Below are positions 21,901 to 32,829 of a stretch of 64,000 nucleotides of DNA, piece after piece (the first letter of the stretch is position 1; each line of letters begins with the position of its first letter). The notes beneath the pieces were generated by a model, which did no database searches, was not told the DNA's origin, and was given only the letters and a program-made list of their open reading frames with translations. Position numbers and translations under genes: made by a program. Source of the DNA: Patagioenas fasciata (lineage: Eukaryota; Chordata; Aves; Columbiformes; Columbidae); the NCBI RefSeq assembly GCF_037038585.1, contig NC_092520.1, positions 13,399,001 through 13,463,000 of the forward strand. Direction: 5' to 3'.

Positions 21901-24900
21901 CTGTTCTTGGGCGTCCCTGACCCAAGGCAGCTGGGACAAGCTGTTTCAGATCTTGACACCTCATTTGGGAAGCGGTATTTGTGGAATAAAAGTGCCTGCG
22001 TTGTTTACCTGGGCTGAACTTTCAAAACAGAACAAGTGTCTCCTGGGCCTTGTTCACTGAAAGTAGCAGCAGGTTCCTCCGTGGTTCCCCTCCAGGGTTG
22101 AAATAACTGGCTCAGTAACACGAGTTCCTTTCTCAAGGGCTTTTACCAAGTTTTTGACTGCTAGCAGCTGGAGTTTGGTGGGGCTGGGTTGTTTGCCTTT
22201 TTGTGCCTGGCTAGTGAATATAATTTCAGCATAACAGTTCTTTTTTGTTGTGGTTGGTTTTTTTGGTTTTGTTCTATTCTTTTTCCTGAGTCCAACTAGA
22301 TTTCTATTATTCTTTGATATCCTTAGGCATTAGTAGCTGTCACAGCTACATCTATTTTAGTGGAATTGGGTGTTAAACTCACACAATTTTGAATCAATTC
22401 TAGGAACTGAGAGAAATCTGGATTTAACTCTTAACAAAAGTTCTCTTTCCTTGTGATCATTTTGCTGTCATGAGACATTTTTTGATCAACCCGGCCATCT
22501 GCTTCTGCTTGCAGGCTGTGTTTCTACATGAGCATCCATGGGCAACTTGCCAATGTTAATATTACCTGTGAAAAGGAAATGCCGATACTCTTTGTGAGGG
22601 ACTCATAACTAGAGTACTTGGCTCAAAAGTGTTTTCTGGTGTATGTTTGTGACAACTGTACTCCTGCAGTTCAGTCTCTGGACAGCTGACTGAGAGTCTG
22701 AACGTGTCTGTGTCTGAGGATGGACTAAAGGTATGGGGTTATTCCCTTAAAAGCACAGTTGGGTCAGCTGGGCCTAGAATTTGAATGTGTGTGTAGATGA
22801 TATGTTTGAAGAACTGTAGTTGGTAGTAATTGATCTTAATGTTAACAGTAAGAATTACTAAAACCCCACCATTCCGTGAACAGCAGACGTAACGAATCCT
22901 TGCATTCAGTTGTGGCTGTACCTGACCTACATCTCTAGTTTTTCCTCTGTCCTCTAATTGCCAGGTGGTGAGAAGCAACACTTGCCCTGCTCCAGCTGGG
23001 GATATCCTGACTGCCCAGCTGCTCAGCAGGTGGTAATTTGCAAGGTAGTGGAGCACAGAGATAAGAGCTGTCTTCACACTGGAGACATTTCCTCTCTGGT
23101 GGAACTAATTTGGATGCTTAACGCAGCAGCCAGTTTTTAGGAAATGTAGGTGCTCTGTATCTTTGAGGTGTCATACCTTTCTGTCTGCTTTGGTTAAAGT
23201 TGTTTGAGGAACAGGATGCCATCCAGAGGGACCTGGACAAGCTCGAGAAATGGGGCCATATGAATCTCATGAGGTTCAACAAGGCCAAGTGCATGGTCCT
23301 GGACCTGGGTCAGGGCAACCCCCGGTATCAATACAGGCTGGGGATTAAGGGATTGAGAGCAGCCCTGCAGAAAAGGACTTGGGGGTACTGGTGGATGAAA
23401 GATTGGACATGAGCCAGCGATGTGCACTTGCAGCCCAGAAGGCCAATTGTATCTTGGGCTGCATCAGAAGGAGCGTGGCCAGCAGGTGGAGGGAGGCGAT
23501 TCTGCCCCTCTGCTCCGCTCTGGTGAGACCCCACCTGGAGTCCTGTGTCCAGCTCTGGAGCCCTCAGTGCAGGAAAGACATGGACCTGTTGGAGAGGGGC
23601 CAGAGGAGCCACAGAAATGATCAGAGGCTGGAACAGCTCTGCTGGGAGGACAGGCTGAGAGAGCTGGGGTTGTTCAGCCTGGATATGAGAAGGCACCGGG
23701 GAGACCTTATTGTGGCTTTTCAGTACTTAAAAGGGGCCGATAAGAAAGATGGGGACAGATTTTTAGCAGGGCCTGTTGTGATAGGACGGGACAATAATTT
23801 TAAACTGAAGGAGGAGAGATTCAGGTTAGACATCAGGAAGAAATTTTTTGTGATGAGGGTGGTGAAACCCTGGCCCAGGTTTCCCAGAGCCCCATCCCTG
23901 GAGACGTCCCAGGCCAGGCTGGATGGGGCTCTGAGCAACCTGATCTGGGTGAAGATGTCCCTGCTCATGGCAGGGGGTTGGACAAGATGAGCTTTGAAGG
24001 GCCCTTCCAGCCCAAACTGTTCTATGATTCTGTGAGTGAGGTGATTGCATGAAACTTAATTTCCTTTAGAAAACAGGAAAAAATAGACAATGAAATATTT
24101 CTGTTTTTTCAATTACATTGTTTTTGCAGTGGCTACTGGTGACTGAGCAGAGTGTTTTAGGTGGCTCAGTGCTGACCTGCAGCGCCCTTTCTGTGCCTTG
24201 TTGTACTTGGTAATGGGCAGTGTGGCTGCGCAGTGTCTCTTTGCTGTTAGGTGGCCCTCTGGGCTCTTGCTCCCAGTGATGGACTAGTAATCTGAGCAAT
24301 ACTTTATTCTATAAGGAAAGAAACAATTTATTTTGGGAATGTAACTTGTGTAGATAATTTCTAGCAGGGTCTATCACTGGTGATGCAGTAAGAGACTGTT
24401 GCTGTGCAGTTGGAGCTGCGCACTGCAGCTGAACAGCTGGCTGAGGGAATACTCATTCGGTTCAGTGTAAAAGCATTGGCCCAGCTTCATGTCATCTTCA
24501 GTTCAATCAGAAGATTTGCTGCAGTATTTTCATATTAAAATTTTCGTCATGCTTAAAAGGTCAAACAAAGATCGTTGTGAGACTGACCACATGGAAATCA
24601 AGAGTTGTGCCACATGCTGTAAAGTGCAGACGATGATTATAAGTTACCTGGAATGTGTTTGATTTGAATGAATAAGATGAAAATCAAAAGGGTTCCTTTA
24701 TTCAATAGAAAGAGTTGGCTCCTATTATATAGTGCCTTTGTACTCAATGTTTATCCAGGGTTTTCCTTTTAGCACCTTTGTATAACAGCTGATTACATTA
24801 AGCAGTTAATGCTGAAGTGATGCAGAATGGAAATGTTTAGTACTTCAGAGTAGTGGGTTCATAAACAAACAGAAGTGCACAAATACAGTTGTTACTTTGA

Positions 24901-27900
24901 GTTTTGTGCTTTTCTGCCTTAATTTTGATTAGTGGGTTTGTGAATTCTCAGTCTGTGGGGGAAGAGGAGGGAAGTTGGTTTGTGTCCTGGAGCTCTGGAT
25001 TGGTTTTTTCACTCTCCTGTCTAAAATCAGAAAGTTATTTGAAAGCTTTCACATTGGGTGTTAAAGTAAGTGTTATCCTGCTTAAACAAGGTTTTCATCT
25101 TGTTGGAGAGTTTACAAGGAACTATGTCCCTTTCCCTTGACTCTTGTCTTTGAAAGGACTTTTGAAAGAGTTCTTATGTGGTTTTAACCATAAAAATATG
25201 GAATTGCTTAAAGATATCTCAGAGGCATCCTATAAACTTTTCTCCCTCTTCTTTATTAAGAAGGTGGCTAGATGTTGAAAAATTCCTCATTTCCAAGAGT
25301 TTAAGTTACAGATACTAGCAAAAATACATTTAGTGGTCTAAATAAATCTTCTCTCAGCTTACAGTGATGTGTGATATACCTTTGTTGGCCGTTTTGTTGC
25401 ACAAAACCTTTTAGGACAATGTACACGAAACTACTTTCTAGGGGTTTTTTTAAAACTGAAGACAGGCTTATGGATCACTCTCCCTGTAGCTCTCACTTAG
25501 ATACCAATTGCAGAAGCAAAAATAAAAAGTCAATTAAGTTTTAATCATAAGCACTTGACTGCTGTATTTATGCCTATGCAGGCAAGCCATCAGCAATCAT
25601 TCTAATGCTGAAGTCTTCTCTTAACTTGAGGTCAATAAGTTGAACTGATAGACTTACGCTCAAGCTCTTAGTATTGCTTCATGAAAAAATAAAGAATTGT
25701 TTCACTAATAATGCTATTATTTTTTTTCAACTTTGACTAGAAAAAAATGAAAGAGCTGGAACAGAAGCTTCAGGAGGAAGAACACGCGAGGAAGCTTGTT
25801 CAGGAAAAAGCAGCTGAGGTAACCAACAGGAAATTTCTTTTGTACTGGTGTGTGTTGTAATTAACTCTTCCTTTCCATCAGCTTTTCAGCCTAACTTGCT
25901 GAAAGTGCATCCCATATAGAAAATAATGAAGACCTTGTTTTAGCGGTGTGATTTTTTTTTTTTTTTTACTTTTTGGGTTTTTTTTCCTCTCCTGTCTGAG
26001 TTGCCAAGTTTTCTGAAGTTATCTGGGCTTTTTGGAAACCTTTTTCTACCAGCACTTACACACTAAAGCTTGATTTCTTCAATAAAAGAAGCTAATTGGG
26101 AAGGAGTAGAAATTCAGACTAATTCATAGTTGAGGATGTATGAGGATCTTTGCTTTAAATAGATAAAGGTCAGCAAGGGTGTTCCCTGATTGTAACTAGA
26201 AATATTGTAGATGGAGGTAAACAAAGAGGTGATATACTACTGGTTATAAGCCCATGAGGACTCTGGTCTCCTAACCTTGGAGTGTTGCATGCATGACACA
26301 TTCACTGTATGCTGAAGAAGTTATTTAGTAACGTGTTAGGCTCTAGTATTAACCTTTGCCTGAGTTTGGGGGGGGGAAGAGTGTCTCAAATTAATCATGA
26401 ATAATTGTTCTCCGAGTGCTTCTAGTTGAGATTGGTTGAGGTGATTTCTAGAGCCAAGCCTTAGCTTCTTCTTAGAAGGAGCGGTGAAGCGGATTGAGCT
26501 CACTATTGGTAGTGAGAATCCTAACCTTAACTCTTCCAAGAAGTGGGGTTTTGTTTGTGTTTTGGGTTTTTTTGTTGGTGTTGTGTTTTGTTTTTTACTG
26601 TCAAATTTAAGAGATCAGAAGGAATAGTTGTCTTTTAACTCTGTGCTACAGGATCAATTAAGCAGGTTTGGGTGGCTTGACTTCCCTAATATTTTGTCAA
26701 GCATAAAGCCCAGCTGATGTTTTGGCACTTGTCTGTGTCGCAGTAATGCAGTAAGACTAATTCTCTAACTTAATAGGATTAGTGATGAGTAGTGCTACCA
26801 CAGGAGTATTCTTATTTAATGTTTAAATTGACCTTGAACTGCAGAAACATCCTAAAAACTTGCAGCCCTTGCTTCCAAAGAGCCTATATTTTAAAAATCG
26901 TTGTTTTGCAATTGTCTGCTTACTCTCTCTGATTATTCCTGTAAATATAATTCCAATAATTACCTCTATTCCCTCAACTAAAGCTTCAGACAGGCCTGGA
27001 AACCAACAGACTACTGATTCAAGCAGCGTCGCCACTGCTTTCTCCAAAGGCAAGAAAACCCAGGAAGAAAACTAAACAGCCGGAGAAGGTAACATGGGGG
27101 GAAGAGAAGGACAATTACTGAGCAGTTAAATAAGGGTGTGTGCATGCAGTCGGGGAGATAGGTTGCCTGTTTTATTACAAAGCAATGGGAAAATGGTTTT
27201 GCTGTAGTGTCATCTTTGATAAACACTTCTCTCTGCTTTCCTTCCAGAAACGCAGTCTCACAAGCCATCCCGCTGCGCAGCCCCATTACAGACTGTGTCT
27301 GGGTGATGTTCCCTTTGTAGCAGGGAAGGTGAGCTGCTGCTTCCAAAGACTCATTATTGCTCGATAGCTGCAGCTCCTCAAGTGGCTGTGGCTTTGTGCG
27401 CTCCTGACGCCCAGCGGTCGGAGCTTTTCTTTGTCTTTGGAACAGGGAACTGCTGGAGAGGGTCCAGCGTAGGGCAACAAAGATGATTAAGGGAGTGGAG
27501 CATCTCCCTTATGAAGAAAGGCTGAAGGAGCTGGGGCTCTTTAGTTTGGAGAAGAGGAGACTGAGGGGTGACCTTATTAATGTTTGTAAATATATAAAGG
27601 GTGAGTGCCACGAGGACGGAGTCAGGCTCTTCTCAGTGGCAAACAATGATAGGACAAGGGGCAATGGGATCAAGCTGGAACACAAGAGGTTCCACTTAAA
27701 TTTGAGAAAGAACTTCTTCTCAGTGAGGGTAACAGAGCACTGGAACAGGCTGCCCAGGGAGGTTGTGGAGTCTCCTTCCCTGGAGACATTCAAAGCCCGC
27801 CTGGACACATTCCTGTGTGATCTCACCTAGGCGTTCCTGCTCCAGCAGGGGGATTGGACTGGATGATCTTTTGAGGTCCCTTCCAATCCCAAACATACTG

Positions 27901-30900
27901 TGATACTGTGACTCTTCCCGTTTGTCTTCAAAAGGCTTGTTGAATATTGATAACTTGCTGAAGTGGCGCTTCCATAAATGGTCTTCTCTGTGCTGCTAGT
28001 GAGCTGTTCTTGTTAGTGTATATTCAAACAGAATATACATTCTTGACCTCAAACCAAAAATGTTATTTTTTTTAATGTTCCCCATTGTTATCAAGTAGGT
28101 CATTGACAACGCCACTCAAAAGAAGTCTCTCTCCGTTTTCTTTCCAGTCTACCAGTCCCAGTCATTCAGTAGGTGCCAATGTGCAGCATGTCCTACACCT
28201 GATGAAACAACACACGAAAGCTTTGTGTAACAGTCGTGTGGTGAATGATACTCCACTAGCAAAATCCGGCAGTGCTGGTCATCCTGCCAGCAAAAGCAGA
28301 AAGTCCTCTCTGCCGAAGGAGTACTCCTCATCCCAGGAAGAGCTCTTGGAAGTGCTGCTGACTTTACAAGATGAATTTGGGCAGATGAGTTTGTAAGTTG
28401 GGCATATTCTCTATTGCAGATTATGAATGAGGATGCTATGTATTTTCAGCCTTTGCTTTAAAGTTGGAAGGTTTTTCCTGAGAAAAGACTTAGTTTTGGG
28501 AAATATCTTGTGTATAATCTCTCTGTTCTGCTGGCTGCAAAGGTTGTCATTTATTTTTGCAGTTAAAAATAAATTCTGATAAACAATCTGAACTGCATAC
28601 CAGTTTTCATATGCAGCAGTATCAAATTTGTGAGGTTGGGGAGAAATGTAGTGGCAGCCCCTGGTGCAATGGACAAATATTCCGTTAAAGGACAGCTTTC
28701 CGAGTCATTTTGTTTGTCCTGCTTAATAGAACACTAATTGTTATCCCACTGCACAACTGCGGTAGATAAAGATACACAAAACAGTAATGGTATGAGTGCT
28801 GGGATTGTGCCCTCAGGGGGTTATTTGATCATTTTGAGTGTGTGAAGCTCCTTATGTTATCAAGACTTAACGCTGCAGCAGTCTGTCACCAGGATGTGCT
28901 GCTCTAATAATGCTGCTGGCCAGCAAAACAGTTCTTGCTGGTTCATTATGGCATGTTGAACATGTCTGGCTGCTGATGCTATGGTTTCCCAAAAGTGTTG
29001 TTTCTGAACTGGGTATATAAGCACTAGAAGCCAAGGGAGCCTGATGAGAGCTTTGTTCTGTCTGAATTCCATACCAGTGATCACCAGCAGCTCTCAAAGC
29101 TTGTCCAGGAAGCCCCGACTGTTGCAGTGAGGGAAGATCTGGAGAGGGAGCTTGAGGCACTGGTGGAAAAGATGGAAGCCAAGGCAGACCAGATCAGCAA
29201 AGTCCAGAGGCATCGCTTGCAGGTGAGGTACTTTTGATTTATGTTCATGCTTCCGTAGAACTGCTATCTTAAGTGGGGGTTTTTTGTTTGTTTGGGTTTT
29301 GGTTTTTTTTACACTGTATCCTTATCTAGCAGCAATGGAATAAAGCAGAAATGACTACTGCAGAGCAGCAGTGCTTAGCTTTAGCTTGCGTGTCCCCAGG
29401 TTAGTCTGTGTGCCTCCACCTTTCTCTGCCAGTGTTTCTGTAGGAATACCCTTTCTGTCTTACCATGTCACCCTTGTGCCCACTGTTCATTCTGTCCTGG
29501 GCAGAGCTTCCACGTCTGTTCTTGCTTTGCCTTTTACACTCATCCCCAAAACAGGGAAAGGATCATCCACTGTACAATAGCAAATCGCACGGCTGTTAAT
29601 TTTGTAGACGCAGCATGGGCTGCTTGGGCAATGCACAGGATGAGAAAGGGCCTGTGGGGCTGTAAGGCAGAGCTGCCTGGGCCCCCAGTGCTCTGTCTGG
29701 GAGATATTCCTGGTGGAATATCTGATGTGCCCAGAGATACCTGTGTCCTGATCAGTCACGCTCCCTCCTGGCCTGTGTCAGACAGCTGTGCTGAACCAGA
29801 GCATCTGCTTTGCAGGAGGCCCCTGGTGACACCTGGCTGCCCAGGTCAAGGGGGAAAGCCCTTGTGCAATGCTGTTCCTCACACTGAGCTTCCAGTAATC
29901 TGACCTGTGTTTGGAGAGACACCTCGACTCTCAGGGCTTCCATGGTTGAGCTGAATCTTTTAGCAGTTCTCCTTTGCTTTGGGTAGATGACCTATTTGTT
30001 TTGATTTGCATTTTACGCAACCTGGTACGTTTCAGTTTAAAACAACTATCAAACTGTTTTGCATTAGTGTAACCATTTCATTCAAAGCTATAAAACATAT
30101 TTATTCGCTATTTTTGCTAATCATCATTCATTTTAACTAAAATTCTTCCAAAGAGCTTAACCCCACGTGTTTAATCTGGTTCAGTTCATATGAACCGAGA
30201 TTCACCCTCATCTGACGTGACTTACACACAAAATACGTACTGAGAGCACTGCTGCTGACATCCAGAATGGGCACGTTAAATGTTCTCAGACAGAAGCATT
30301 ACTCACCTTTGATCTCTTATGATCTTTAGAGGAACTATTGCAGAGAAACAGATGTGTAGGAGCTCCCAGTAGGAAGGGTTCTGCAGATACGGCAGGCCTC
30401 TGGCTGTCGACAGCAATTCTAGGGAAATCGCTGCATGCTGTAACGGGGAGGAGGGAGCGACAGCCCTGGAGAGAGGGGAACTGTAGAAGCCCCTATTTTG
30501 CAGTTTGAGAGCACAAATGTGTCTGCACCCAGGACTCTGTCCCACTCCAGCTCAGTCTTTGCTGCCAAGTTCTGAGTTGTACAGCTGTGATTTGTAGTGC
30601 CGTATGTGGGTACCAGCTCTGCACCTCTGTGGGGTTTCGCTGTTCTTTTTAAAGCTACATCTCTGACAGTGACTGCCTGTTAAAATCACTAGTATGTGTG
30701 TAGAAAAATTTGGTGTTTTTTTTTTTTTAATCAGTGGATTGTAACAGTGACAAAACAACTTCATAGCATATATAACTTTTTATATTATGTTTGTGATGGA
30801 GACATTCCCCGTAATCAACTTGTCAGTTTTTAAAAAAATAACCTAGTAGTTCAGCCTATAAGCTGAACACAGTTCTAAAAATGCAAATACAAATGCTCTG

Positions 30901-31297
30901 TAAGGAGAACAAAGTATTTATTATTTAGGGTGACTTGGGGGCATCCATTTGCTTAGCTGGGTGAGGTGAGTGAGGGGTAATTCAGCTGTCTGGAAGCATT
31001 GTCCAACATAAACTGAAACAAGGTCACTGCTTAATGTTTTTCTTTGGCTTTCTCTTTCAGCTAGAGAGACTTAAGAGAGAATGCAAGTCCAAAAAGACTT
31101 CTGCTAAACAAATAAAAGACAGCAGGTTCCCTGTTAATGAAGTTAGAGTAACAACTACAGTAACCACAAAAGGAAAGAACGCTGGTCCCATCAAAGTGAG
31201 ACCTGGAGAGAAGAGTCGGAAGAACCTTCAGTTGTTGCGAGACATGCAGACCATACAGACTTCACTGCAGAAAGACGATATCAGCTGGGACTACTGA
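9884..31297 (+). CDS. CEP57: CEP57, centrosomal protein of 57 kDa (complete)
   Basis: Eleven exons join in frame: 9884-9913, 15517-15673, 19220-19399, 19716-19837, 20500-20616, 25741-25818, 26984-27088, 27248-27328, 28148-28392, 29078-29222 and 31061-31297. They total 1497 bases, or 498 residues; human CEP57 has about 500. An N-terminal coiled-coil (residues about 63-235; the centrosome-localisation domain of the family) is followed by a basic linker ([10 protein letters not shown]), the conserved [16 protein letters not shown] motif, and a C-terminal microtubule-binding coiled-coil ending ISWDY. CEP57 is known to act at centrosomes with CEP63 and CEP152 and with pericentrin, and its loss causes mosaic variegated aneuploidy in humans. 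The start has G at -3 and G at +4. All splice sites are GT/AG, and no frameshift or early stop is present. Confidence 0.97.
9914..15516 (+). other. CEP57: CEP57 intron 1
   Basis: A 5.6-kb intron. The first ~170 bases continue the CpG island; the rest is AT-rich with T-tracts near 11360, 12160 and 12200. No CR1, RNA gene or alternative exon could be supported. Confidence 0.8.
15517..15673 (+). CDS. CEP57: CEP57 coding exon 2
   Basis: Encodes residues 11-63, DDLHKTLN to the conserved PYPESNSR. The acceptor is TTTTCAG and the donor GAG|GTAATA. Confidence 0.95.
15674..19219 (+). other. CEP57: CEP57 intron 2
   Basis: A 3.5-kb intron holding one sense CR1 fragment at about 16350-16865 and an A-tract near 17560. 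Nothing else was recognised. Confidence 0.82.
16350..16865 (+). mobile_element. CR1 LINE 3' fragment (copy B)
   Basis: Sense to CEP57. It has the CR1 C-terminal reverse-transcriptase tail signature ([20 protein letters not shown]) in an open frame at 16428-16826, then GGTTGGACTCGATGATCCTC and a degenerate ATTCTGTTATG terminus. It belongs to the third 3'-tail group, with the copies at 20886, 46573 and 63055. Confidence 0.93.
19220..19399 (+). CDS. CEP57: CEP57 coding exon 3
   Basis: Encodes residues 63-123: [20 protein letters not shown] and onward, the start of the N-terminal coiled coil. The acceptor is ATTACAG. The donor CAAG|GTTGTT is weak. Confidence 0.95.
19716..19837 (+). CDS. CEP57: CEP57 coding exon 4
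   Basis: Encodes residues 123-163, [20 protein letters not shown] and onward, coiled coil. The acceptor is TTCAG and the donor CAG|GTGTGT. Confidence 0.95.
19838..20499 (+). other. CEP57: CEP57 intron 4
   Basis: A 662-base intron; the neighbouring intron 3 (19400-19715) is 316 bases. No repeats or other features were recognised in either. Confidence 0.8.
20500..20616 (+). CDS. CEP57: CEP57 coding exon 5
   Basis: Exactly 39 codons (residues 164-202) including [20 protein letters not shown], coiled coil. The acceptor is TTCAAG and the donor GAG|GTCTGT. Confidence 0.95.
20886..21245 (-). mobile_element. CR1 LINE 3' fragment (copy C)
   Basis: Antisense to CEP57. Reading the minus strand gives the tail with [17 protein letters not shown] and the terminal ATTCTATTATTCTATG near 20886. 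It starts 270 bases after exon 5 and is closely similar to copy B in reverse orientation. Confidence 0.93.
23205..24036 (+). mobile_element. CR1 LINE 3' fragment with long open frame (copy D)
   Basis: The longest CR1 piece in the window, about 830 bases, sense to CEP57. One frame stays open for 203 codons at 23379-23990 and covers the end of the reverse-transcriptase ORF ([20 protein letters not shown] onward). It ends GTTCTATGATTCTGTG. It is 5'-truncated and so not autonomous. Confidence 0.95.
25741..25818 (+). CDS. CEP57: CEP57 coding exon 6
   Basis: Twenty-six codons (residues 203-228), [20 protein letters not shown] and onward. The acceptor is GACTAG and the donor GAG|GTAACC. Confidence 0.95.
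25819..26983 (+). other. CEP57: CEP57 intron 6
   Basis: A 1.17-kb T-rich intron with a G8 run near 26370 and GT/T-rich simple sequence near 26550-26600. No element was recognised. Confidence 0.75.
26984..27088 (+). CDS. CEP57: CEP57 coding exon 7
   Basis: Thirty-five codons (residues 229-263): [13 protein letters not shown] then a basic stretch with KPRKKTK. The acceptor is CTAAAG and the donor AAG|GTAACA. The middle is less conserved with mammals than the ends. Confidence 0.93.
27248..27328 (+). CDS. CEP57: CEP57 coding exon 8
   Basis: Twenty-seven codons (residues 264-290) carrying the strongly conserved [16 protein letters not shown]. The acceptor is TTCCAG and the donor AAG|GTGAGC. Confidence 0.96.
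27440..27911 (+). mobile_element. CR1 LINE 3' fragment (copy E)
   Basis: Sense to CEP57, filling more than half of the 819-base intron 8 (27329-28147). It has a 115-codon open frame at 27483-27830 ending in the [14 protein letters not shown] tail type. The terminus is ACATACTGTGATACTGTG. Confidence 0.94.
28148..28392 (+). CDS. CEP57: CEP57 coding exon 9
   Basis: Encodes residues 291-372, [20 protein letters not shown] through [11 protein letters not shown], the start of the C-terminal microtubule-binding domain. The acceptor is TTCCAG and the donor TT|GTAAGT. Confidence 0.96.
28393..29077 (+). other. CEP57: CEP57 intron 9
   Basis: A 685-base intron without recognisable repeats. Confidence 0.75.
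29078..29222 (+). CDS. CEP57: CEP57 coding exon 10
   Basis: Encodes residues 372-420, [15 protein letters not shown] and the helix [16 protein letters not shown]. The acceptor is ATACCAG and the donor CAG|GTGAGG. Confidence 0.96.
29223..31060 (+). other. CEP57: CEP57 intron 10
   Basis: A 1.84-kb intron with T-rich simple sequence near 29280 and 30720. No repeat element or extra exon was recognised. Confidence 0.75.
31061..31297 (+). CDS. CEP57: CEP57 coding exon 11 with stop
   Basis: Encodes residues 421-498 including [20 protein letters not shown] and the terminal ISWDY followed by TGA at 31295-31297. The acceptor is CTTTCAG. Confidence 0.96.
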   Translation, partial: LERLKRECKSKKTSAKQIKDSRFPVNEVRVTTTVTTKGKNAGPIKVRPGEKSRKNLQLLRDMQTIQTSLQKDDISWDY

Positions 31298-32275
31298 CTG
31301 TGCTGCAGGAGATGTGCTTGACACTGTCCCACTCAGACTTCCCACATCTGGATATAAACAGCTGCTGGTCTTGCTGTGTGAGACTACTGTATGCCAAGTG
31401 CACTTTTTGAAATATGGGCCCTGAATTCTCCATCCTTGCATTTGATTGAATGTATATTATGGTCTGGCTTAAAACACATTCCATTTCTAAGGTACCCAGA
31501 CACCGAATCTAACCATAGGTCTCCACCAGTTTGTGTTATGGTTCCAGCAGTCCCTTTCTTTTCTTTCAGCAGCCCAAGCACCATGTTTCTGTGGGTTGGT
31601 GTGCGGACGTGCCAGCGCCTTTCCGCACTCGTTAACTGTGTGGAGGCTTCTCAAGATGCGCCTCATGGAAAACGATGCTGCGACCCTGAGTGTGAAGGAC
31701 TTTTGTCGGCTCTGCTCTGTGTGCAGCTGCAATTACTCAGTGTTGAAGGGAGAAAGAGGTAAACCCTCCTATGGAGCTCAAAAAGCTTTTCCTATCTGCT
31801 ACACTGCATTAGTCAGCATTACTGGCAACAGTTGAGTACTCAAAAAAGGAACAAAATCACTTTTCCAAGTTATTTTACTTAATTATTGATTGAATTATTT
31901 ACAAGTTGGAATGACATTTTTCTACAGGAATCCTACTTTATGAAAAAGCTATAGGATAAGGGATAATATCCTGTCTCCTAGTCCACAGCTTTGGGTGGTG
32001 AAGGAGTGAGAGAAACCAGAGGTGTTTTAAACTGCAAGTGCCTCAATCATGCCTTTTCAGTCCTGGCATCTTGCTTTTAACTTGAAATACGTGCTTTGAT
32101 GAGCTATCTACTTTGGTAGTGGTGCAGTTCATTTTGCACTCTTGACTTGCACAGCTGAGTAAATGTTATTTATTATGTTAATAATGTAAAGAATTTCCTA
32201 CTAACAGAATGTATAGAAGGACCCACATTATCTGTTTATACAGTTGAAAAACAATAAAGCCAGCTTGCCTGTTGA
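31298..32275 (+). other. CEP57: CEP57 3' UTR
   Basis: AT-rich sequence after the stop with no other coding exon, ending just after the poly(A) signal at 32253. The exact cleavage site is inferred. Confidence 0.75.
32253..32258 (+). promoter_or_regulatory. CEP57: CEP57 poly(A) signal AATAAA
   Basis: The only canonical plus-strand hexamer in the first kilobase after the CEP57 stop. Confidence 0.8.
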
Positions 32276-32829
32276 ATGAATTGTAGGGAAGCTGCAGTTG
32301 CTCTAAATTAACTCAGTGTTTGCAGCAGTGCTGTGCCCCATGCAGGGCGCTTTTTGTGGTGACACCTCCCTGGTCTGGGTGATGATGAGGGGCCAGCAGG
32401 TGAGGTGGGGGGCAGAGCTGCCCCCGACTGCAGGGTCAGCACAGGCAGATGGGATGTGAGGTTTCAACCTAGAAATTTGGGCTTAACATGAGGTGCATAC
32501 AAAAATGCGAATCCTCCTTTTACACAGATGTTATTGTGCTAATGCACTGTAAAGTGCAGAAATTATTTTTTTAATTGTATTTTTGTAATACTGAGTAGCT
32601 AAGCACTATATCTGTATTGCTCCTGGTCTGTATAGGGTAACAGAAACTTATGCAAAGATTAATTTTGTTTTCCTGTCATTCTAAATTCCAGAGTTTGAAT
32701 ATTTGCACCTTATAAGACCATCTGCAGAAGAATGAGATTTGGATTTGACATACTAAGTTTTCAGTACTATTTTTATATCCTGCACATCCTTTGGAGAACC
32801 ATATAGTAGAAAATAAGAGCACAGAACTT
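32276..32829. other. Convergent intergenic gap between CEP57 and MTMR2
   Basis: About 550 bases between the two inferred poly(A) sites. It has a G-rich patch near 32340-32460 but no coding exon or repeat was recognised. Confidence 0.6.

Larger units (their letters stand above)
20617..25740 (+). other. CEP57: CEP57 intron 5
   Basis: A 5.1-kb intron with two CR1 fragments in opposite orientations (20886-21245 minus, 23205-24036 plus). The remaining sequence shows no recognised element. Confidence 0.82.

Noticed and set aside
23328..23696. A 122-codon minus-strand frame
   Set aside because: Antisense shadow of CR1 copy D.
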